Shown piece by piece: positions 25,951 to 33,260 of a stretch of 64,000 nucleotides of DNA. Numbering within the stretch: position 1 is the first letter of the stretch; each line of letters opens with the position of its first letter. This DNA comes from Poriferisodalis sp965204195. Its GTDB lineage: Bacteria > Actinomycetota > Acidimicrobiia > Acidimicrobiales > Poriferisodalaceae. Below the pieces are notes generated by a model. It was not told the origin of the DNA and made no database searches. It worked only from the letters and a program-made list of their open reading frames with translations. The DNA lies in the NCBI RefSeq assembly GCF_965204195.1, contig NZ_OZ241975.1:744001-808000 (forward strand), given 5' to 3'. The position numbers and the translations under genes were made by a program.

Positions 25951-26999
25951 GCGATTGGCTGCCGCTGGGTCTGTTCGACTACGGCGCCGAGCTGGCGGCC
26001 GCCGTTGATCGACGACTGGGCACCGATGTGGTGGGCGACTCCCAGCGCTGGATCGAGATGCCCCGCCGGGTCGGGACTACCGACGTGCCGAGCCGACCAG
26101 TTGCGTGGGGTGATGGCGCGCTGTGCGTCGACCTCGGACCCGACGACGCGGAGACCTGGGAACGTTTCGCCCATGCGCACCGCGGCGAGTCCAATCCAGA
26201 AGCCGTCGCGGTTGCGGCCCAGGAGTGGCGCTTGCCGGTGACGCCGTACCGCCGGATTCCCGTTGCGTCCACCCAGCGGGATCCGATCTCAGCATCCGGC
26301 ACGACGCTGACAACGTCCGACATCGACCTCGGCGAGTCCGGCGCGGCACGGACCGCATCCGGCATCGGCGGTGTCAACGTGCTGGACCTGACCTCGATGT
26401 GGGCCGGGCCGTTGTGCACTGAGCTGCTGGGCCGCGCGGGCGCAGAGGTGCGCAAGGTCAGCTCTGCGGCGCGGCCTGACGGCCTGGCGGGCACGGCGAT
26501 GTACGACGAACTGAACGCACACAAGACCGCGGTCGAGCTCGACCCCCGGCACCCGGCCGGGCGCCAGAGCCTCGACGAGCTCTTGGCGACGGCAGACCTT
26601 CTGGTCACCTCCCTCTCTCCACGGGCGCTCGGCAACCTGGACCTGCTGCCCTCGCAACTGTGTGCCCGCCATCCGCGGCTGCGCACCTTGGCGATCACCG
26701 CGTTCGAACCGGATTCACCGGAGTGCGACTGGATCGCCTACGGCACCGGCGTGCACGCCGCCTCGGGCCTGGGCTGGCTGGGCGACGAGCCGCAGGCGCC
26801 CGCGTACTCCTACCCCGATCCGCTTGCCGGACTGCTGGCGGCAGGCGCCGCGGTGGATCAGCTTGCGGGCGTCGCACCCCAGCACACGCGTGTGTCGCTG
26901 GCGGGCGCAGTGACGCCGCTGGTTTGCCGGGCCTCCTGTAGCAATGGCGCTAACGCTCAGGCTTCCTTTGCCGAGTCGGGCGGTGTTCGGCATGGCTGA
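25947..26999 (+). CDS. Degenerate CaiB/BaiF-like protein
   Basis: A 350-aa protein. Residues 1-115 resemble nothing I know. From about 120, GGVNVLDLTSMWAGPLCTELL, EVRKVSS and the following strands match the N-terminal part of family III CoA-transferases. Where active enzymes have the catalytic Asp in an HIDxS motif, this one reads QHTRVSLAGA, with Arg at that position, and it ends soon afterwards, lacking the second half of the fold. It is therefore probably not a working transferase in the usual way. ATG 25947 overlaps the stop of the preceding mini-ORF; its own stop overlaps the next crotonase by eight bases. Confidence 0.7.
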   Translation: MSDWLPLGLFDYGAELAAAVDRRLGTDVVGDSQRWIEMPRRVGTTDVPSRPVAWGDGALCVDLGPDDAETWERFAHAHRGESNPEAVAVAAQEWRLPVTPYRRIPVASTQRDPISASGTTLTTSDIDLGESGAARTASGIGGVNVLDLTSMWAGPLCTELLGRAGAEVRKVSSAARPDGLAGTAMYDELNAHKTAVELDPRHPAGRQSLDELLATADLLVTSLSPRALGNLDLLPSQLCARHPRLRTLAITAFEPDSPECDWIAYGTGVHAASGLGWLGDEPQAPAYSYPDPLAGLLAAGAAVDQLAGVAPQHTRVSLAGAVTPLVCRASCSNGANAQASFAESGGVRHG

Positions 27000-27720
27000 G
27001 CGGGTACGGCTGGTGTTCGGCCATGACGGCGTGGCCACGATCACGCTGTGCCACCCGCCGCTCAACATCTACGACCTGGACATGCGCGACGGGCTCATCG
27101 AGGCGATCACGGCTGTTCGCGACGTACCTGACGTGCGCTGCGTCGTGCTCGCCGCCGAGGGCAAGCACTTCAGCGCTGGCGCCGACCTGTCCGAGTTCGG
27201 CACGGCCGACTCGATCTTCGACGCCCGGCGAATCCGCTGGGACCGCGATCCATGGCTGCCGCTGGTGAACCTGCCGGTGCCCACGCTGTGCGCCCTGCAC
27301 GGCTACGCGCTCGGCTCTGGCCTGGAGATGTCGCTGCTGTGCGACCTGCGCATCGCCAGCGAAGACTCGGTGATGGGCCTGCCCGAGACCAAGCTCGGCA
27401 TGCTTCCCGCCGCTGGCGGCACTCAGAGCCTCACTGCGGCAATCGGACCGGTGGCTGCCCTGCCGCTGGTGCTGAGCGGCAGCAACATCGACGCCGCGGA
27501 AGCACACCGGCTCGGCATCGTCGCCGAGGTCGTGCCGACCGACGAACTCGACAGCCGTACGGCGGAATTAGCGGGTCAGCTCGCCCGGATCGACCGGCCC
27601 GTGGCGCGGGCACTGCGCCGCTGCCTGCGCGCCGCGAACGACCTCCCGCTCAACGACGGATTGGCTGTCGAGCGCCGCTCCGCCCGCCTCGTCGCCGCAG
27701 GCGAGACACAGGCGCCATAG
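26992..27720 (+). CDS. Enoyl-CoA hydratase/isomerase family protein
   Basis: A 242-aa crotonase. Oxyanion-hole motifs are KHFSAGADLSEFG and HGYALGSGLEMSLLCDLRI; GLPETKLGMLPAAGGTQSL holds the glutamate typical of hydratases. Start ATG 26992 (MAERVRL) overlaps the end of the CoA-transferase-like gene, indicating coupled translation; an in-frame ATG at 26944 would overlap much further and is unlikely. With the upstream crotonase and the degenerate transferase it forms a three-gene operon. It converges with a VOC gene 27 bases away. Confidence 0.85.
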   Translation: MAERVRLVFGHDGVATITLCHPPLNIYDLDMRDGLIEAITAVRDVPDVRCVVLAAEGKHFSAGADLSEFGTADSIFDARRIRWDRDPWLPLVNLPVPTLCALHGYALGSGLEMSLLCDLRIASEDSVMGLPETKLGMLPAAGGTQSLTAAIGPVAALPLVLSGSNIDAAEAHRLGIVAEVVPTDELDSRTAELAGQLARIDRPVARALRRCLRAANDLPLNDGLAVERRSARLVAAGETQAP

Positions 27721-27747
27721 CTGCGGGCGCGCCTTTCGGACGGCCTG

Positions 27748-28173
27748 TCAGCGAGAGACGACGCAGAACTCCGAGCCCTCGGGATCGGCCATGACGGTGG
27801 CCCGGAAGCCGAGGTGACCGGCGACCTCTTCTGCGGCCGGCACCAGCACCGATGCGCCGAGCGCCACGAGCCGAGCGACCTCGGTGTCCATGTCGCGGGT
27901 GAACAGATCGAGGTGTGCACGCAGCTTGGCCGTCTTGGCCTCGGGCACTCGCTGGATCGTCAGGTGGTTGAGCATCCGGCCGCCGTCGGCTTCCGACAGC
28001 GTGATGTACGGGCGGCCGTTGCCGACCCGGGTGTTGAAGCCGATGGCGGCCTGCCAGAAGTCGGCGATCCGCTCGGGGTCGGAGCAGTCGATCGTCACGC
28101 CTATGGCCCGCAATTGCGGTGCGCCGGCCATGTCATCGGTCGTGTCAGATGTCGCTGCGGCCGTCTCGCTCAT
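27748..28173 (-). CDS. VOC family protein (glyoxalase-fold)
   Basis: A 141-aa single VOC domain: AIGVTIDCSDPERIADFWQAAIGF at the start, HLDLFTRDMDTEVARLVALGA in the middle and VMADPEGSEFCVV at the end, the usual glyoxalase/bleomycin-resistance arrangement of actinobacterial proteins. Start ATG 28173 (MSETAAAT) is used; the frame continuing to 28791 overlaps the upstream gene and is rejected. It is the last gene of the minus-strand run that begins with the LLM monooxygenase, 11 bases after the middle gene. Confidence 0.8.
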   Translation of the reverse strand: MSETAAATSDTTDDMAGAPQLRAIGVTIDCSDPERIADFWQAAIGFNTRVGNGRPYITLSEADGGRMLNHLTIQRVPEAKTAKLRAHLDLFTRDMDTEVARLVALGASVLVPAAEEVAGHLGFRATVMADPEGSEFCVVSR

Positions 28174-28184
28174 GGCAGTGAAAA

Positions 28185-28985
28185 TTACTGCACCCGTTCG
28201 GTGCCCTCCGCGGCGGGCAACGCAGGATCGCAGACGAAGCGGATGGCGGGTATCTCGACGTCCTCCAGCGACACCGAGCAGCTCACGACCCAGTACGGAT
28301 CCAGCAGCGGCTGCCCCCAGGCGGCTGCATCGAATGCGTCGATCCGGGCCGCCAGCCGTTCGACGCGCGAGGGCTCGTGATGCGTCTCGATCTGAACGAG
28401 CCGGAGCCCCATTGGCGTGTGCGCCAGGTTCATCGAGCCAACGTGCTGGAGATCGCCCACCGATAGCGGATCGGGGTCGAGTGCGCTGACCGCCAGCATC
28501 GGCCCATTGCCGCTGCCGCTGCCGTTGCCGCCGCTGCCGCCCTCGCCCCTGTGGCCCTCGCCGTCGTCGGCTTCCGCTGACACCCGTAGGTCGACCTCGT
28601 CGTAGTGCCGTCGCAGCGAGACATCGGCTTGGCGGGCCGGGAAGCCGAACTGCGCCCGCAAGCCCTCGACGGCGCTCTTCGTGGATGCGGCGGCGCCCAC
28701 GCAGAACGTCCGGGCACGGGCACCGCTGCGGCATACCACTCTGACGAAAGCGGCAGCGAACGGACCCCACGGCGATTCGCCGATGTCCCATGCGAGCAGC
28801 GACATGGCAGGCGGCACGATGGGGTGCAGCCCCGGCGGCAGCACTGCTTCACGCGCCGGGCGCCGCAGCTCGGCCACCAGCGACAGCCCAGTGACACCGC
28901 CGAGCTGGATGGGCTCGGCGCCAAACTCAGCGATCTCGGGGACGTGTGCGGCCAGCTCGTCGACCGATGCCGTGCCTGAGATCAT
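28185..28985 (-). CDS. Hypothetical protein, possibly acetoacetate decarboxylase-like
   Basis: A 266-aa protein. The stretch AREAVLPPGLHPIVPPAMSLLAWDIGESPWGPF recalls the start of the acetoacetate decarboxylase fold, but I see no clear catalytic lysine, so this is tentative. A low-complexity insert GEGGSGGNGSGSGNG (near residue 150, DNA about 28505-28550) separates two halves and is encoded by a CCGTTG/CCGCTG-type microsatellite. ATG 28985 overlaps the stop of the LLM gene (ATGA), so it is translated with it. It may act on the same substrate as the monooxygenase. Confidence 0.55.
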   Translation of the reverse strand: MISGTASVDELAAHVPEIAEFGAEPIQLGGVTGLSLVAELRRPAREAVLPPGLHPIVPPAMSLLAWDIGESPWGPFAAAFVRVVCRSGARARTFCVGAAASTKSAVEGLRAQFGFPARQADVSLRRHYDEVDLRVSAEADDGEGHRGEGGSGGNGSGSGNGPMLAVSALDPDPLSVGDLQHVGSMNLAHTPMGLRLVQIETHHEPSRVERLAARIDAFDAAAWGQPLLDPYWVVSCSVSLEDVEIPAIRFVCDPALPAAEGTERVQ

Positions 28986-30226
28986 CGGCCTGCCTCGACC
29001 GGTTCGGCCTGCGTCTCGCTGACAGCGGGCCCCGTCGTTGGCGTCTCGACCGGCGCGGCCTGCGCTTGGCCGACATTGGGCACCGTGGTGGGCGCCTGCA
29101 CCCGGGCAGCCCGCTCGTCCGGTGTCTGGAACTGCGGGATCACCTCGGTCGCGAACAGCCGCAGGCTGTCGAGCACCTGCTGCTGGGGGATCATCTCCAT
29201 GGCGTTGAGCAGGAAGTTGATGCCGGTCACGCCGACGTCCTCCCACTTGCGGATGGTCCGCACGAGATGGTCGGGGTCGCCGATGCCGACGCCTTCGGGC
29301 AAGCCCTTGGCCACGCTCGGGTCATCAGCGGGCGCGCTGCCATTCGGGGTCCCGCGGCTGCGCAATGCGGCGCCCGCATTGCCGAGCGTCTGGTACGCCC
29401 GGGTCGGGTACGCCTCGCGGGTGAAGTACAGGTGCGCGTTCGACATGCTGAATGCGCCCACCATCGGCAGGCCCAGCGCCGCCGCCTGGCGGTAGTCCTC
29501 GTGGCAGTACAAGAAGTTGAGCGTGTGGACCTGGTCGTTCACGAAGCTGCCGACCGGATCACAATTCGCCACCCGGCGGTAGTACTCCTTCGTACGGCGC
29601 TCCTGCTCGGCGAACGGGGCAGCGCTCACCCCTAGGCACCCCAGCCCTCGCTCCGCAGCATCCAGTTCGGTGCCCGGCGTGGTCACGGTCACCCACATCG
29701 GCGGGTGCGGCTCCTGGAACGGCTTGGGGATGACGTTGCGTGCGGGCATCTCGAAGCGGGCGCCCTCCCAGCCGAAGTCGTCGTCGGTCCACATCTGCGG
29801 GATCACCCGACAGAACTCGTCCCACGTCTTCTTCGTGTCGTCGGGATCGGCGCAGAACCCGCCGAGCTCGGTCCACGTGCTCGACCGGGCCGTTCCCAGC
29901 TCCAGGCGGCCGTTCGAGATGATGTCGAGCGCGGCCGCCCGCTCCGCAACCCGGATCGGATTGTTCATCTCGGGCACGCACACCACGGCACCGTGGCCCA
30001 CCCGGATGCGCTGAGTCTGCGCCGCGACGGCCGTGAGGAACACCTCGGGCGCGGGGCAGTGCGAGTACTCCTCGAGGAAGTGATGCTCCACCGCCCAGAC
30101 GTGGTCGAACCCCAGCTCGTCGGCCACCCGGCACTGTTCGAGCGCGTTGTGGTACGTCAGCCATTCGTTGGCTCGGCTGAACGGCCGCGGCACCGACAGC
30201 TCATAGAAGATCCCGAACTTCATCAC
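28982..30226 (-). CDS. Luciferase-like (LLM) flavin-dependent monooxygenase
   Basis: A 414-aa LLM-class oxidoreductase. MKFGIFYELSVPRPF, then GFDHVWAVEHHFLEEYSHCPAPEVFL and GHGAVVCVPEMNNPIRVAERAAALDIISNGR are the standard alkanal-monooxygenase motifs for binding reduced F420 or FMN. The last 35 residues are unusual: a 17-residue unit in tandem (APTTVPNVGQAQAAPVE, TPTTGPAVSETQAEPVE, then AGR), a proline/alanine-rich tail absent from most relatives. ATG start at 30226 or 30223 (MMKFG). First gene of a three-gene operon with the putative decarboxylase-like and VOC genes. Confidence 0.85.
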   Translation of the reverse strand: MMKFGIFYELSVPRPFSRANEWLTYHNALEQCRVADELGFDHVWAVEHHFLEEYSHCPAPEVFLTAVAAQTQRIRVGHGAVVCVPEMNNPIRVAERAAALDIISNGRLELGTARSSTWTELGGFCADPDDTKKTWDEFCRVIPQMWTDDDFGWEGARFEMPARNVIPKPFQEPHPPMWVTVTTPGTELDAAERGLGCLGVSAAPFAEQERRTKEYYRRVANCDPVGSFVNDQVHTLNFLYCHEDYRQAAALGLPMVGAFSMSNAHLYFTREAYPTRAYQTLGNAGAALRSRGTPNGSAPADDPSVAKGLPEGVGIGDPDHLVRTIRKWEDVGVTGINFLLNAMEMIPQQQVLDSLRLFATEVIPQFQTPDERAARVQAPTTVPNVGQAQAAPVETPTTGPAVSETQAEPVEAGR

Positions 30227-30393
30227 GCTGTTCTAGCCCAGCGCCGCCCAACCATGACGGTCGAGACGGCACCAAACGAAGAGGGGCCGGCCGGCAACGC
30301 TGGCACGCCTCGTCCCCGTCGAAGCGTCCGGGATTGCAGTTCTTGGATCAGACATGCTGCAATTCATGGCTTGGGCGTGTTGCGAATAGCTGG

Positions 30394-30440
30394 TTAGTAT
30401 TGTTGCAAATCACTGAACATAATTGTTGTAAATCACTGAA
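30394..30440 (+). promoter_or_regulatory. AT-rich direct repeats, probable promoter/operator of the DUF4143 ATPase
   Basis: Two 19-bp copies (ATTGTTG[C/T]AAATCACTGAA) lie at 30399-30417 and 30422-30440, 23 bases apart, in a markedly AT-rich patch. TTAGTA (30394-30399) and CATAAT (30418-30423) with an 18-base spacer would make a reasonable sigma-70-like promoter overlapping the repeats. The spacing suggests a regulator binding as a tandem dimer. The rest of 30227-30393 and 30441-30511 shows nothing I can name. Confidence 0.5.
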
Positions 30441-30511
30441 TCGGATGGGTGGAGGAATGCCCAGACGGATCGACTGGTTGCTTGGAAGGGCCGTGCAGCA
30501 GGGGAGGCAGC

Positions 30512-31792
30512 ATGCCTGATGCCGAACCCGCTGCAGATTCCGCTGGGTACCGGCCGCGGATTGTGGACACTCTGCTGGCACAGCGGCTTCGCTCGGCGCC
30601 TTGCGTGGTCGTGGAAGGGGTGCGCGCATGCGGCAAGACGGCCTCTGCCCGGCAACAAGCCGCGAGCGAAGTGCTGTTCGACACCGACCCCGATGCAGTT
30701 GAACTCGCGCGTGTCGAACCCAGGCGCCTGATCGTGGGCCCCGAGCCACGCCTGTTCGACGAATGGCAGGTCGCCCCCGAGATCTGGAACCATCTTCGAC
30801 GGGCGAGCGACGACGGCGGCCGGCCGGGCAGATTCATCCTCACCGGTTCCGCGGTGCCCGCCGACGACGTCTCGCGGCACACCGGCGCAGGCCGGGTGTC
30901 TCGCATCCACATGCGGCCGATGTCGCTGTTCGAAACGGGGCTGTCAACCGGGGAGGTGTCGTTGAGCGGGCTGCTGCGCACCGAGGACGCGGTGGGATCA
31001 TCTGTGGGCCTGACGCTCGATCACATCGTCGATGCAGTGTGCCGTGGAGGCTGGCCCGGAATGCTCGGTGCCGAACTTACGGAGGCGCTGAGGTTCGTTC
31101 GTGATCATCTCGACGAGACAAGACGGGTTGAGATCGCCAACGGTGGCGGCAGGCGACGCGACCCAGCCCGGCTTCGGCAACTGCTCCGGTCGCTCGCGCG
31201 CAATGTGGCCTCCGAGGTGGCGATGGCAACGCTGGCAGCCGATGCGGGCGGCGAGAATCCGTTGGACACGAACACCGTGCGGGCTTACCTGGACGATCTT
31301 GAGCGCATTTTCGTCGTCGAGGACCAGCCGGCATGGTCGGTGCGGCTGCGGTCGCGGTCGCGGCTGCGCTCGGCGCCCAAGCGGCACTTCGTCGACCCGT
31401 CGCTGGCGGTGGCGGCGCTGCGCGCCGGACCCGAACGGCTGCTTGCCGATCTCGGCTTCTTCGGGCTGCTCTTTGAGTCACTCGTCGTGCGCGACCTGCG
31501 GGTCTACGCATCGGTACACGACGGCGAAGTGCTGCACTATCGAGACAACACAGGGCTGGAGGTGGACGCCATCGTCGAGAACGGCGCGGGAGAGTGGCTC
31601 GCAGCCGAAGTCAAGCTCGGCGGAACGGCCGCGATCGACGAAGCCGCCGGCAATCTGCTCAAGCTGCGTGATCGAGTGGACACCTCCCTCGTCGGGCAGC
31701 CGACAAAGCTCGTGGTGCTGACGGCATTCGGCTACGCCTACGACCGTCCCGACGGAGTAGCCGTAGTGCCCATCACCACTCTCGGCCCCTGA
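30512..31792 (+). CDS. DUF4143 / AAA_14 family ATPase
   Basis: A 426-aa protein of the large DUF4143 family. The P-loop is VVVEGVRACGKTASARQ, Walker-B-like LFDEWQVAPEIWN, RFILTGSA as sensor, and the C-terminal domain carries the restriction-like LFESLVVRDL, HYRDNTGLEVDAIVE and AAEVKLGG (D...E-x-K). Such proteins are common solo accessory genes; some are suspected nucleases or toxin-like, but their function is not established. Start ATG 30512 has GGGGAGG upstream; an earlier ATG at 30449 is in frame but poorer. The gene sits between an intact and a decayed LLM gene, both on the other strand. Confidence 0.8.
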   Translation: MPDAEPAADSAGYRPRIVDTLLAQRLRSAPCVVVEGVRACGKTASARQQAASEVLFDTDPDAVELARVEPRRLIVGPEPRLFDEWQVAPEIWNHLRRASDDGGRPGRFILTGSAVPADDVSRHTGAGRVSRIHMRPMSLFETGLSTGEVSLSGLLRTEDAVGSSVGLTLDHIVDAVCRGGWPGMLGAELTEALRFVRDHLDETRRVEIANGGGRRRDPARLRQLLRSLARNVASEVAMATLAADAGGENPLDTNTVRAYLDDLERIFVVEDQPAWSVRLRSRSRLRSAPKRHFVDPSLAVAALRAGPERLLADLGFFGLLFESLVVRDLRVYASVHDGEVLHYRDNTGLEVDAIVENGAGEWLAAEVKLGGTAAIDEAAGNLLKLRDRVDTSLVGQPTKLVVLTAFGYAYDRPDGVAVVPITTLGP

Positions 31793-31798
31793 ACCCGC

Positions 31799-31912
31799 AC
31801 ATACTTGCGGCGGCGGGCGCGGGCAGTACGAGTACGGCTGGAGGAAACGGTGTTCCACGGTCCGAAGGCAGTGGATCTCCAGTTCGTCGGCCGCTTGGCG
31901 CGCCTCGAAGTG
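31799..31912 (-). pseudogene. Decayed fragment of an LLM monooxygenase gene
   Basis: In one minus-strand frame this stretch reads ARQAADELEIHCLRTVEHRF then LQPYSYCPRPPPQV. It lines up with residues of the intact LLM gene at 28982-30226 (VADELGFDHVWAVEHHFLEEYSHCPAPEV): ADEL, VEH-FL, YS-CP-P and V are shared in order with the same spacing. No start, no continuation into the rest of the family on either side. It is therefore a relic of a second LLM gene, next to the inserted DUF4143 ATPase. Confidence 0.55.
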
Positions 31913-31976
31913 GTGGCAACGAGGCGCGTAGGGTGCGAGGGCGCATCCGGCGCTGCCAGAGAATCGGCGAGGGGCC

Positions 31977-32267
31977 ATGACTGAGCGACCTTCGACGGAA
32001 CGCAACCCGGTCCACCACTTTGTGCTGGTCACCGATGGGCTTGACCTGCTTGACGACGACAATCTCGAAACGCTCTACGAGGCGGGTTGCACCGATGCCA
32101 GCATCGGCCACCGCACTGTCGAGTTCGACCGCGAAGCCCCGACTCGTTGGGATGCCATCCAGCAGGCAATTCGAGAAGTGAGCGCGGTCTCCGGATTGCG
32201 GATCGTTGACGTCCGCGACAGCATGGACGCCATACCCGCTGCACCGACAGATCACGCGCTCGCGTAG
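31977..32267 (+). CDS. Small conserved hypothetical protein (96 aa)
   Basis: A 96-aa soluble protein: HHFVLVTDGLDLLDDDNLETLYEAGCTDASIG, then VEFDREAPTRWDAIQQAIREV and GLRIVDV. The pattern of strand, acidic helix with YEAGC, and an FDREA motif followed by an amphipathic helix is, from memory, a recurring actinobacterial family found beside small regulators or toxin-antitoxin genes; no activity is known. ATG 31977 follows GCGAGGGGCC. It precedes the HicB-like gene by 38 bases. Confidence 0.6.
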   Translation: MTERPSTERNPVHHFVLVTDGLDLLDDDNLETLYEAGCTDASIGHRTVEFDREAPTRWDAIQQAIREVSAVSGLRIVDVRDSMDAIPAAPTDHALA

Positions 32268-32305
32268 CACTCACGGCCGGTTGCGTTCCCGACGGAGGGC
32301 ATGAC

Positions 32306-32509
32306 ATGGCACAGGTCGTAATCGCCAGGGAGGACGGCGGCAGCGGGGACTGGCTGGCCGAGGGCACCATCGGCGAGTGCGCCTACTTCGCCAACGCCGC
32401 CACGCTCGCTGAACTCGAGGCCATGATTCGAGAGGCCGCCGACCTAGCCGGCGCAGAACCCGAGATCGTGATCTCGCCGGAGGCCGTCGCCGACACGGTC
32501 ACCGCCTGA
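32306..32509 (+). CDS. HicB/DUF1902-like small protein
   Basis: A 67-aa protein: a first strand VVIAREDGGSGDWLAEGTIGECAYFANAATLAELEAMIREAADLAG, which is the alpha/beta core of HicB antitoxins and DUF1902 proteins (strand, then a threonine-led helix). It lacks the C-terminal DNA-binding part and no HicA toxin is adjacent, so it is an orphan or a partial unit. ATG 32306 follows GACGGAGGGC. Confidence 0.6.
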   Translation: MAQVVIAREDGGSGDWLAEGTIGECAYFANAATLAELEAMIREAADLAGAEPEIVISPEAVADTVTA

Positions 32510-32550
32510 TCCCATCGGCCCACCCCCTGCAGTTCGTGAGCCTGGACTAA

Positions 32551-32565
32551 CGCCTCACTGAGGCG
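32551..32565. terminator. Near-perfect palindrome between convergent genes
   Basis: CGCCTCA and TGAGGCG (32551-32557, 32559-32565) flank one base. As RNA it can fold as a 5-bp stem with a five-base loop. It lies in the gap between the HicB-like gene and the convergent RloB gene and may terminate one or both. Confidence 0.4.
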
Positions 32566-32621
32566 GTCTAACGCGACGGACTCGCCATCGTCCCAGTCTG
32601 AACAGGCGGTTCCACGGCCAA

Positions 32622-33260
32622 TCAGGCGCTCAGGGCATCTAGCAGCGTGAACATGCCGGAGGAGGGGTTGTCGTCGGGAAGCACGCGCCCGTTGGTGCTG
32701 TGACGTTCGGCGAGGCGACGAGCATGGTCTGCAGCATCTTGGCGCATTGGCAGGTAGAGGCTGCCGTCCACCCGCTTGTTGCTTGTCCCGTCAAGCAGCT
32801 GTCGCAGACTGACAGCTTCGGCGGTGGTCATGGGCTGAGACATTCGCTGCCTGTGGAAGATGAGCCACGCTTCGAAGCACGGATTCGAGATGGCCACGTC
32901 GATGTCGCTGTTTCTCGCGAGGCTCACCGCGCGCATGAGTGAAGGGTGAGGTTGCGGCTGCTCCACGTCGAAGAGGCACCAGACGGAGTCGAAGCCATCG
33001 CCGCCGGGCTGGTTCCGCCTCGGTGCCCGTGCGGCGCTGGCGACCATCTCGATGGGCGGCCGCCCGGCCATGGAAGGGTCGATCTGAATGTCGAAGCGCT
33101 GACGCACATGGGGCAGTTCGGCGATCGCGGCGAGGTAGTCGGGCTCGGTGCGACGGCCTTCGGTCATGATGAGCACCGACGACTTCGGCCGTCGTGTAGT
33201 GCGCTTGCGGCGATCGAGGCCGCTGGTTCGTCCCGCAGGTCCGCGGGGCGGCGCTGTCAC
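32622..33260 (-). CDS. RloB/AbiLii-like protein (TOPRIM-type nuclease)
   Basis: A 212-aa RloB-family protein. LIMTEGRRTEPDYL carries the glutamate, VWCLFDVEQPQPH the D-x-E pair, and ISNPCFEAWLIFH the NP-FE-W-H motif typical of the family; these fit a TOPRIM-like metal site. The gene starts with GTG at 33260, overlapping the stop of the ATPase gene by four bases. RloB next to an AAA ATPase is the layout known from type I restriction loci of Campylobacter (rloA-rloB) and from AbiL abortive-infection systems, so a phage-defence role is likely, by analogy. Confidence 0.8.
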   Translation of the reverse strand: MTAPPRGPAGRTSGLDRRKRTTRRPKSSVLIMTEGRRTEPDYLAAIAELPHVRQRFDIQIDPSMAGRPPIEMVASAARAPRRNQPGGDGFDSVWCLFDVEQPQPHPSLMRAVSLARNSDIDVAISNPCFEAWLIFHRQRMSQPMTTAEAVSLRQLLDGTSNKRVDGSLYLPMRQDAADHARRLAERHSTNGRVLPDDNPSSGMFTLLDALSA

